A stretch of DNA of 64,000 nucleotides from positions 2,890,501 through 2,954,500 of the forward strand of contig NZ_CP009122.1 of assembly GCF_000803645.1 (NCBI RefSeq), given 5' to 3'. The notes under the pieces were generated by a model. It was given only the letters and a program-made list of their open reading frames with translations. It had not been told where the DNA came from and searched no databases. Position numbers and translations under genes: made by a program. Source of the DNA: Sphingopyxis fribergensis (GTDB lineage: Bacteria; Pseudomonadota; Alphaproteobacteria; Sphingomonadales; Sphingomonadaceae). Positions 43,076-49,873 of the stretch are shown one piece after another; the stretch's first letter is position 1; the number at the start of each line of letters is the position of its first letter.

Positions 43076-43410
43076 GGATCCTGTATGGCACCGTCTTGAT
43101 AAGCACGCGCAGGAAGGCTGCCGCGGCAAGCTTGGTCGCCCGGCGATAGATGCGGGCGAACACCAGCTTCGAGGTGCGGTCCACTTCGACATAGAGGAAG
43201 CCTCTTCCGCCTTCATAGCGCAGTTCCGCGATATCGACGTGGAAGTAGCCAATCTCATATTTCTTGAACTTCTTCGGCTTCTCCCGATCGGCTTTGGGCA
43301 ACCGACTGATCCCGTGGCGTTGCAGGCAACGGTGCAGCGACGAGCGTGTCAGGTGTGGGATCACGTCCTTCAGCGCGATGAACACGTCGTCGAGCGGCAA
43401 TCGCGCCTGC
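43076..43410 (-). pseudogene. IS481-family transposase, N-terminal/catalytic fragment
   Basis: About 110 residues: RLPLDDVFIALKDVIPHLTR, SSLHRCLQRHGISRLPK, KKFKKYEIGYFHVDIAELRY (first catalytic Asp) and DRTSKLVFARIYRRATKLAA, ending at TVPYRI where IS66 is inserted. The N-terminal helix-turn-helix is missing before RLPLDD, where an IS3-family remnant begins on the other strand. This is probably the front half of the element whose C-terminus is at 36992-37297. Confidence 0.82.
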
Positions 43411-43770
43411 ACCGGACACCGGATGTGTTCGAGGTGCTGGAACGGGGCTGCGCGCAAGTGGGTTATCCCGCCTCGATCAGGGCTGACAATGGCAGCGAAT
43501 TTTATCTCCCGCGAGCTCGATCTGTGGGCCTACATGAAGGGCGTGACGCTCGACTTCTCGCGGCCTGGCAAGCCCACCGACAACGCGTTCATCGAGAGCT
43601 TCAACGGCAAGGAATGCCTTAACGCCCACTGGTTCATGAGCCTGGATGACGCGGTGCGAAAATGCGAGGCTTGGCGTAGGGACTACAACGAGGTACGACC
43701 GCACAGCGCGATCGAGAACAAATCACCGATATCGCTCATGTTGGCATCAGCGGCACATGGCCCGCCCTGA
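43411..43770 (+). pseudogene. IS3-family transposase OrfB, C-terminal half with a frameshift
   Basis: Begins in mid-protein (DVFEVLERGCAQVGYPASIR, ADNGSEF with the second catalytic Asp), then one extra T near 43500 shifts the frame and it continues as FISRELDLWAYMKGVTLDFS, RPGKPTDNAFIESFNGK (catalytic Glu), ECLNAHWFMSLDDAVRKCEA and RRDYNEVRPHSAIENKSPIS. Two to three residues of the normal FNGKxRxECLN are also missing. It is not the lost half of the IS3 copy at 28.5 kb; the subtype differs. Confidence 0.82.
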
Positions 43771-43967
43771 TGTCAGCACGCTGGAAGGCTGCCAGCAGGG
43801 CGGTCCAGAAACGGGTAGCAGCTCAGAAGCCATCGAGTATCTTGGCAAGTTCTGGACGATCCTGGGATGTCGGTTTGCCCCAAACTTCGTCGTTCTGATC
43901 GCAATGCAACTCGGGTACGCAAATCCTTGTCCCTGGTTCACTTGACAAATTTTCAGAAGTAGCAATT

Positions 43968-44444
43968 TTAGCTCCTATCCTGAGTAGCAGGTAAAGATTG
44001 TGCTGTTCTTGACTGATTTTCAGCAGGGACTCGAACCTCGGCGCGCAGAGGTTCCTGGGCGCGTTCAAATTCGCCGCGGTGTGCAGCCCATCCTGCTCGT
44101 CTGCCGATATGAGTCCAGATCAGATATTCGATGTCGGCCCATTCGAATGGCGCTGGATCGATCGACGAAGCTTGGCTGTAGTCAGGGTCCAACAAGGGAA
44201 GAAGGACGAACGCGGGCGCGAGACGGAGCGCCGCTGCGCAACGTAAATGGTCATCGAGCGCCACGGCCGGGTTACCGCTCTCGATCTCTCGTAGCCAACG
44301 AACGCTCAATCCAACTCTGCGGGCAAGATGCTCCTGACTCAAGCGACGGCGAAGACGCTCGCTTTCGATGCGCCGCCCAGAGAACTCCTTGAGCTGATCC
44401 AGCGAAGCGACGCCGCCCTTCTCGCATGTCCTGGTGTCCGACAT
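43968..44444 (-). CDS. XRE-family helix-turn-helix regulator, divergent from the transfer operon
   Basis: 158-residue protein with a Cro/C1-type helix-turn-helix in its first half: GRRIESERLRRRLSQEHLAR, RVGLSVRWLREIESGNPAVA and LDDHLRCAAALRLAPAFVLL. After that, FEWADIEYLIWTHIGRRAGW resembles short regulators found at the head of sphingomonad transfer regions; the last about 40 residues are low-confidence. It faces the dsbC-tra operon across a 364-base region that contains an inverted repeat. The likely role is repression of transfer genes and of itself. Confidence 0.75.
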   Translation of the reverse strand: MSDTRTCEKGGVASLDQLKEFSGRRIESERLRRRLSQEHLARRVGLSVRWLREIESGNPAVALDDHLRCAAALRLAPAFVLLPLLDPDYSQASSIDPAPFEWADIEYLIWTHIGRRAGWAAHRGEFERAQEPLRAEVRVPAENQSRTAQSLPATQDRS

Positions 44445-44808
44445 GAGCTTCCGTCCGAATAGTATGTGGTGCGCTAGCGCTCCATGCGAGGCTGGCTATC
44501 GCTGAGCGACACAGCAAGTAGAGATGCTTTCAGTCTATTAGCTTCGTTCATCTTCAACGATTTCAGTCTGTGTCGCGCCTGACGCAATTCCCTTCAATTC
44601 ATTGATTCCAATATGAAAGTTGGAATCACGATGCTCGGCTGCGGCACAATCGTGCCGCCTTGGGGAACGCGCCTGCCCTCACGATTGCCGCTGGCTCACA
44701 GCGCGTCCATCTATCCCTCCGTTCCGACCGGCTGACTTATCACTGGCTGCCTCATCGGACGTTCACGCAACCCACATCGAACGGGCGCCGTCGCGCCAGG
44801 GAGGACTC
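44445..44808. promoter_or_regulatory. Control region between the XRE regulator and the tra operon
   Basis: 364 bases with no convincing gene. Near its middle is an 8-8-8 inverted repeat, GATTCCAA (44604-44611) and TTGGAATC (44620-44627), a good candidate operator for the XRE protein. The dsbC-like start at 44809 has a GGGAGG ribosome site. No unmistakable -35/-10 pair was seen. Confidence 0.45.
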
Positions 44809-45645
44809 ATGTCATGCGATTCCGCGAACGATCGTGCTGCGCCTCGATTCCGGTTATCGTCATTATCGGCGAACGGCCCCTTCAAGAAACCTGCCGTCTT
44901 ACTGGCGGCGGCCGCACTTCTCGCCTCGCCGGTCGTTAGTGCACAAGAGAAGACGGAGAAGGTGTTGCTGGCAAAAGCCGCAGCGGAGGCGGAGCAGCAA
45001 CTCAAGCAAACCTTCACAAATCTCCAGTTCGATGATTTCGAACCGGCGCCGGTGAAAGGCGCGATCTATCAAGCGAGTGCTGGCGGCCGGATCGTCTATT
45101 ATGCGCCCGAGAGCGAGCATCTCTTGTTCGCGTCGATCTTCGACAAGAACGGCGTCAATCTGACAGCCCTCGCGCAGGAAGCCGGCATCTCCAACCGTCT
45201 GAAATCGATAGACTCCTCACAGGCGCTTGAAATCGGCCCCAAGGATGCGCCGACGGTGATCGAATTTACCGATCCCGACTGCCCCTATTGTCGCGCGCTT
45301 AATCGATATTGGGCAGCGAAGGCCGCCGAGGGAAAACCGGTCCGGCGTCTCATATTCTTCGTGAGCGGCATCCATCCGGAAGCCGCGGCAAAGTCCGAGC
45401 ACATCCTGTGCTCAGTCGATAAGGCGGTAGCCTTTAAAGCCATCTATTCGGGTGCCGCCCCGACAGCGCTGCGAACCTGCGCTGAAGGCCGCGGAAAGGT
45501 CGAAGCTCACGCCAAAGTGGTCAGCGCCGCTGGCGTCAGCGGGACGCCGACCTTGATCGTGGGGGGCAAGCTCATCTCAGGATTTCAGCAGGCCGAGATC
45601 GAGGCATTCCTATCCTCGGCGAAGACCAACCGTGTTTCTCGCTGA
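44809..45645 (+). CDS. dsbC: DsbC-like thiol:disulfide interchange protein of the transfer operon
   Basis: 278-residue exported disulfide isomerase. After an N-terminal hydrophobic stretch (AVLLAAAALLASPVVSAQE) comes the DsbC dimerisation part (DDFEPAPVKGAIYQASAGGR) and a thioredoxin fold with active site C158-P-Y-C161 (FTDPDCPYCRALNRYW) and the cis-Pro GVSGTPTLIVGG. F-type transfer systems often carry a DsbC homologue to fold the Cys-rich TraU and TraN proteins, both encoded downstream. The first gene of the operon; the start at 44809 is supported by the ribosome site. Confidence 0.87.
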   Translation: MSCDSANDRAAPRFRLSSLSANGPFKKPAVLLAAAALLASPVVSAQEKTEKVLLAKAAAEAEQQLKQTFTNLQFDDFEPAPVKGAIYQASAGGRIVYYAPESEHLLFASIFDKNGVNLTALAQEAGISNRLKSIDSSQALEIGPKDAPTVIEFTDPDCPYCRALNRYWAAKAAEGKPVRRLIFFVSGIHPEAAAKSEHILCSVDKAVAFKAIYSGAAPTALRTCAEGRGKVEAHAKVVSAAGVSGTPTLIVGGKLISGFQQAEIEAFLSSAKTNRVSR

Positions 45646-45829
45646 ATTCCATCTCTTCATGGCGGCTGCTCGGACGCAGAGAGCATCATCGCTCTCGGTC
45701 CCAACGCACCGGAATGCCGGCGGCGACGCCCCTTCGGGCCGTCCAGCACCGCCGTCGGCCGACAACGATCACCATCGATGCCGGCAGGCAGAGTTCAGGG
45801 CGGCCCAATGCCCAAGAAAGCAATCATCC

Positions 45830-46144
45830 ATGGTCAAAAAACTTACCAGAACCGTACTTTCGGCCGCCGATGTCGGCGTACCGGTCCTGCTTCTGTCGCT
45901 CCTCGCGGCAAGCGTCCACGCCTTTACCGCGCCCGTGGCGGGGGATCTCGGCTACGACATCTACGACATTGTCGTGAACCAGGGTGTCAAAGGCCCGCTC
46001 GGCTTCGTCGGGGGTGTCGCCGCCTTCCTGTTCGGCGTGTCGCGACTGTTCAGCAATATCATGATCGGCATCCCGACGATCGTCGCTGCCGTCTGCCTCA
46101 TCAAGGCGGACAGCATCCTTCAGACCTTCGGCATGGTGATCTGA
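45830..46144 (+). CDS. traA: Conjugative pilin, TraA-like
   Basis: 104-residue pilin precursor. A positively charged start and a hydrophobic leader (MVKKLTRTVLSAADVGVPVL, LLSLLAASVHA) are followed by a short mature part with two hydrophobic segments, LGFVGGVAAFLFGVSRLF and MIGIPTIVAAVCLIKADSIL. That is the layout of F-pilin. The position directly before traL is diagnostic. The start at 45830 has only a weak ribosome site; no better in-frame start gives a normal leader. The S26 peptidase encoded later in the operon may help mature it. Confidence 0.78.
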   Translation: MVKKLTRTVLSAADVGVPVLLLSLLAASVHAFTAPVAGDLGYDIYDIVVNQGVKGPLGFVGGVAAFLFGVSRLFSNIMIGIPTIVAAVCLIKADSILQTFGMVI

Positions 46145-46150
46145 CGGCAT

Positions 46151-46219
46151 CGGAACGTGGGCAAGCATTCGGGTTCCACGCTCGCCCACGTTCCGGTCAC
46201 CGGGAGGAAGTGCTCCCGG
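46151..46219 (+). promoter_or_regulatory. Two stable hairpins between pilin and traL genes
   Basis: A 12-bp stem (46151-46162 with 46184-46195, loop 21) is followed directly by a 7-bp stem CCGGGAG-GAAGTG-CTCCCGG (46200-46219); neither has a T-run. They occupy most of the 137-base gap after the pilin gene. Such structures commonly protect an upstream mRNA segment, which would favour high pilin production relative to the other tra genes. Confidence 0.5.
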
Positions 46220-46281
46220 ACCCTCGTCCTCGCTTTCGATTTGCTTCGCTGGTGAGGACCGTAGCAGGAGGAGAAGGGTCG

Positions 46282-46548
46282 ATGGACGAACGCTTGCCCC
46301 AATATCTGCACAAGCCGGTTCAGATCCTGTGGTTCGGATCGGACGAGTTCGTGTTGGTGGTCACCACCATCTTCGTCGCCGTCATCGTCGGCGGACTGGT
46401 CGGTTGGGCGTTCATCGCGGCCCTTCTCCTTTTCCTGCCATGGAAGCGCGCGCAGCCGCGCGGTTTCCTCGCCCATCTCGCATGGCGCTGGGGGATGCTT
46501 CACTTTCGCCATTATCCGGGTCCGACCCAAACCCGATTTTACGAGTGA
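46282..46548 (+). CDS. traL: Type IV secretion inner-membrane protein TraL
   Basis: 88-residue TraL (VirB3-like). The start MDERLPQYLHKPVQILWFGS is typical, with a bipartite membrane segment (VLVVTTIFVAVIVGGLVGWA, FIAALLLFLPW), then RGFLAHLAWRWG and a polar tail. It has the GGAGGAGAAGGG ribosome site. It acts at the inner-membrane base of the pilus machine with TraE and TraC. Confidence 0.88.
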   Translation: MDERLPQYLHKPVQILWFGSDEFVLVVTTIFVAVIVGGLVGWAFIAALLLFLPWKRAQPRGFLAHLAWRWGMLHFRHYPGPTQTRFYE

Positions 46549-46556
46549 GGCCGCAG

Positions 46557-47198
46557 ATGTTCTCGCGTCATCGCAAACCCCGAAGCGCGCCGGTCGACCC
46601 GCTGCTCGGTAAACCCGCCAGCTTCGGGATCCATCGTTACATTCAGGGCTCATCGAACCTCTTCGAAGAGAACCGGCTGCTCAAGTTCGCGATCGTCGGG
46701 CTGTTCGGCATTACCGCGGTGCTTGGCGCGGTGATTTACAGCTCGGACCAGAAAGAGCGCACGGTGGTCGTGCCGTTCGGTTCGGGCGGCGATCTCTATG
46801 TGACCGGCTCGAAGCCATCGGCCGCCTATATCCGCACGATGACGCGCAATATCGTCGCGCTCGCCGGGACCTATTCGGCCTACTCGGCCGACCGGCAGTT
46901 CCAGGAACTGCTCTCGATCGTCCACCCATCGGCGTACAACAGCATGCGCGACAGCCTGAACAGCATATTGGACGATCTCGCGAACAATCCGACGCTGTCA
47001 ATCGCGACCTACATCCGCCCCGACCAGCCCGTGCAGTGGACCGACCGCGACATCCTGGTGCCAATCGAGAAGGTTCGCGTGATCGGCGGCGTCATCCGCA
47101 AGTTCCGCGGCGATCTTCGCATTCGCTACGCCGTCGAAAATGGCCGCTTCTGGCTCGTCGCGCTCACCGAGGAGAAATTCGATGTCCAGCCTCGCTAG
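46557..47198 (+). CDS. traE: Type IV secretion protein TraE (VirB5/VirB8-like position)
   Basis: 213-residue TraE. There is one N-terminal anchor at about residues 41-63 (LLKFAIVGLFGITAVLGAVI), then a periplasmic domain with YIRTMTRNIVALAGTYSAYS, LLSIVHPSAYNSMRDSLNSI and VIGGVIRKFRGDLRIRYAVE, matching TraE of F-type systems (VirB8-like fold). It starts 8 bases after traL and overlaps traK by 17 bases. Confidence 0.87.
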   Translation: MFSRHRKPRSAPVDPLLGKPASFGIHRYIQGSSNLFEENRLLKFAIVGLFGITAVLGAVIYSSDQKERTVVVPFGSGGDLYVTGSKPSAAYIRTMTRNIVALAGTYSAYSADRQFQELLSIVHPSAYNSMRDSLNSILDDLANNPTLSIATYIRPDQPVQWTDRDILVPIEKVRVIGGVIRKFRGDLRIRYAVENGRFWLVALTEEKFDVQPR

Positions 47199-47946
47199 GC
47201 TCGCGGCGGCGCTGCCCGTTGCCGCGCTGCTGTTGCCCGCGCCCGCATCGGCGCAAGCCATCACCGTCCTTCCCGACCAGATGAGCACGATCCGCCTCTC
47301 AAACCGCGACGTCAATCATATCGTCTGCGTCGGCGGCGAGATCGAGGATGTGAAATTCTCGGCCGAAAAGGCGATCGCGGTCGAGCGGGCGGGCTCCGAC
47401 GCATGGGTCAAGTTCCTCGTCAAGGAGGTCGACGACATGGGAATGGTAACGCGCAGCTATGTGACGACGCCCTCGGAGTTCTTCATCAACTGCAACGGCG
47501 CCATCTATCCGCTCTATGCCGAACCCGCGGAGATTCCCGCGCAAACGGTCACGCTTACGCCCGGACGGCCGCAGCTCGCGCGGGCGAACGAGGAACTGCT
47601 TGGTCCGCTCGTCGAAGAAGAGCGGGCGGTGTCGGTCACGCTGGCAATGCTTCAGGACCGCGTGCCGGCGAGCTTCACCGAGATAGCGCCGCGGTCGGGG
47701 ACGATCACGATTGCCGCCATCCCTTCGGCGCAGCTGGTCGAGCGGCGCCGTCTCGCGATTGAAGGCTCCGGCCTTTCCGTCTCCGAGTATCGTCTCGCCA
47801 GCGATAGCGACGCCGTTCTCGAGGAACGGCAGTTCTTAGACCGCGCCCTCGGCACCGACATCTTCGCGGTCACGCTCGACCGACTGAGCCTCAAGGCGGG
47901 CGAAGACGCGCGGCTGATCGTGATCCGCCGGGAAGACGGCGAATGA
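47182..47946 (+). CDS. traK: Type IV secretion secretin-like protein TraK
   Basis: 254-residue exported protein of the TraK/VirB9-like family that forms the outer-membrane core with TraB and TraV. A signal peptide (LAAALPVAALLLPAPASAQA) is followed by beta-rich sequence: TIRLSNRDVNHIVCVGGEIE, KFSAEKAIAVERAGSDAWVK and FINCNGAIYPLYAEPAEIPA. The ATG at 47182 gives the signal peptide directly and overlaps traE. The stop overlaps the traB start as ATGA. Confidence 0.87.
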   Translation: MSSLARLAAALPVAALLLPAPASAQAITVLPDQMSTIRLSNRDVNHIVCVGGEIEDVKFSAEKAIAVERAGSDAWVKFLVKEVDDMGMVTRSYVTTPSEFFINCNGAIYPLYAEPAEIPAQTVTLTPGRPQLARANEELLGPLVEEERAVSVTLAMLQDRVPASFTEIAPRSGTITIAAIPSAQLVERRRLAIEGSGLSVSEYRLASDSDAVLEERQFLDRALGTDIFAVTLDRLSLKAGEDARLIVIRREDGE

Positions 47947-49235
47947 ACGACACGCCCGAACAAGAGCCGCTCGATCTCGGCGAGGTCGGCAAACCGCTTC
48001 CGCCCGAGGCCACTCGCGGCCCCGCTCTTCTCGCATTCAAGGACCGCTGGGCGACGCTGAGTTCGAAACAGAAGCTGCGCGCCAAGCAGTTGGGTGTCGC
48101 GGGCGTCGTCGCGATGCTCGGAACCGGTCTCTACACGGCGAGTACAGGCGGAGATGAGAAGGCGCCCGAGGCGCCAGCGGCGACCAAGCTCGACATGGGC
48201 GCCGGTCTGCGCGGCGACAGCCTCGAGACCAAGCTGCGAGGCGACCTGAAGAAGATCCTCGATGGCCAGACCTTGCTCGGCGACCGCGTCACCGCGATCG
48301 AGGAGGGCAAGGTCGTGCCCGGCAGCAAGCCAGGCGCACCTCCCGACGGCGACCCCGGGCTTCCCCCGGCTCTGCCGGGCGCGATACCAGATTATCCACC
48401 CGCGCCCGGCGATGCCGAAATCGCGACAGGCGAGATCCCGCCACCTCCTTCACCACCGGCGGCGCCCCCTGCTCCTCCTGCGCCCCCGGTTGAAAAGGCC
48501 GTCGGCGGGATCGGCACCGCGGTGACCGCTCTCGGGACAAGCGCCGCAGCCGACGGCAAGAATGCACAGTCTGGCGCTAAAAAAAAGACCCGGACGATCT
48601 ATTTGCCGCCTGGTTTCATGAAAGCGCGGCTGCTGACCGGGATCGACGCGCTCGCGAGCCGCGATGCTACCTCGAACCCCGAACCGCTGATTGCGCGCGT
48701 CCAGGCGCCCGCCGTGCTGCCGAATGACGTCAAGGCCAATCTCTCGGGCTGCTTCGTCATCGGCAATGCAACGGGCAGCCTCGCCAAGGAGCGGGTCGAG
48801 GTCCAGCTCGTGTCGCTGTCCTGCGTCGATTTCGACGAACGCTCGGTGGTCGACCAGCCGATCAAGGGTTTCTTCGTCGACACCGACGGCAAGAAGGGGC
48901 TGTCGGGCAAGGTGGTAACGCGCGCCGGCGCGAGTCTCGCGCGCGCCTTCATCGCCGGCACGATCAGCGGGATCAGCCAGACGGTCGAGAACACGGTCGG
49001 TGACGTGTCGACATCGGCCTTGGGTTCGGTGCGGACGCTCGATGTCGGCGACGCCGCCAAGGTGGGGATCGCCGGCGGCCTCTCGAAGTCGTCCGACAAG
49101 CTCACCGACTTCTATCTCGATCTCGCGCGGCAGGCGGGACCTATCGTCGAAGTGGGCGCCGCCAAGGACGTCGTCGTCGTCATCCAGGAAGGCGTCACGC
49201 TCGAGATCAAGCCGACCGCCGGGAGCAAGTTCTGA
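47943..49235 (+). CDS. traB: Type IV secretion channel protein TraB (VirB10-like)
   Basis: 430-residue envelope-spanning protein. A cytoplasmic start, one membrane helix at about residues 50-67 (LGVAGVVAMLGTGLYTAS), a coiled linker (GDSLETKLRGDLKKILDGQT), a proline-rich spacer at about residues 128-182, and a VirB10-type beta-barrel C-domain (SGCFVIGNATGSLAKERVEV, LSCVDFDERSVVDQPIKGFF, GKVVTRAGASLARAFIAGTI) can be read in order. All are standard for TraB. Slightly shorter than F TraB (475). Confidence 0.9.
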   Translation: MNDTPEQEPLDLGEVGKPLPPEATRGPALLAFKDRWATLSSKQKLRAKQLGVAGVVAMLGTGLYTASTGGDEKAPEAPAATKLDMGAGLRGDSLETKLRGDLKKILDGQTLLGDRVTAIEEGKVVPGSKPGAPPDGDPGLPPALPGAIPDYPPAPGDAEIATGEIPPPPSPPAAPPAPPAPPVEKAVGGIGTAVTALGTSAAADGKNAQSGAKKKTRTIYLPPGFMKARLLTGIDALASRDATSNPEPLIARVQAPAVLPNDVKANLSGCFVIGNATGSLAKERVEVQLVSLSCVDFDERSVVDQPIKGFFVDTDGKKGLSGKVVTRAGASLARAFIAGTISGISQTVENTVGDVSTSALGSVRTLDVGDAAKVGIAGGLSKSSDKLTDFYLDLARQAGPIVEVGAAKDVVVVIQEGVTLEIKPTAGSKF

Positions 49236-49264
49236 TGCCCCCGCCCATCCTCGGAGGAATATCG

Positions 49265-49873
49265 ATGACCGATATGTCAAACCGGCGCCGCGCGCGCCTC
49301 TGCTCAGCCGCACTCTTGCTTGCCGGCGTCTTGCCACTCTCAGGGTGCGCAACGCTCGGCTCAGCGATGTCGCCGTACAGCGAAAAGTTCAGCTGCAAGA
49401 ACGACGATCACGGCCAGTGCATCCATCCCGAGAAAGCCTATGAGGATGCGGCGGAGGGCCGGGCTTCGCGTTCGGACCCGGCGGTGACACGCGACAAGAT
49501 ATTGCTCAAGGCGAACCAGCGCGGCACCGCGCGCCGAGGACGCAGCGATGCTGATGCCTATGGTGATTACCGCGACAGCGTCTACCGGGAGCTTCAGGGG
49601 CTGATCGAGGCGCCCGAGACGCCGATGCTGCGGCCGGCGCAGGCGGTGCGAACACTGATCCTGCCCTATGCCGATCGGAACCGGCCCGACCGGCTCTACA
49701 TGTCGCGCTTCGTCTATTCGGTGCTCGAGACCCCCTCCTGGGTCGTCGGCGGCTATCTCGTGCCGCTGGTCTCAGCCGCGGCGCGCGTGCCGGTGCTCGA
49801 GCAGATCCGCGAGGTGCCCGGAAGCGAACTGACGCCGCCGGTTGTGCCCGCGCGCGCGGAGCCGCGGCCATGA
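49265..49873 (+). CDS. traV: Outer-membrane lipoprotein TraV
   Basis: 202-residue lipoprotein. The lipobox is LPLSGC at the end of the leader LCSAALLLAGVLPLSGC; a few residues later comes YSEKFSCKNDDHGQC with the two conserved TraV cysteines, then a central repeat-like helical part. The C-terminal half includes RTLILPYADRNRPDRLYMSR, as in TraV homologues. The ATG at 49265 is preferred because of a GGAGGA ribosome site and lipoprotein leader length; an in-frame ATG at 49235 overlaps the traB stop. It anchors the TraB/TraK ring in the outer membrane. The stop overlaps traC as ATGA. Confidence 0.85.
   Translation: MTDMSNRRRARLCSAALLLAGVLPLSGCATLGSAMSPYSEKFSCKNDDHGQCIHPEKAYEDAAEGRASRSDPAVTRDKILLKANQRGTARRGRSDADAYGDYRDSVYRELQGLIEAPETPMLRPAQAVRTLILPYADRNRPDRLYMSRFVYSVLETPSWVVGGYLVPLVSAAARVPVLEQIREVPGSELTPPVVPARAEPRP

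Noticed and set aside
48450..49352. 300-codon minus-strand ORF opposite traB
   Set aside because: Low-complexity Arg/Gly/Asp composition and position opposite the conserved VirB10-like domain mark it as a shadow.
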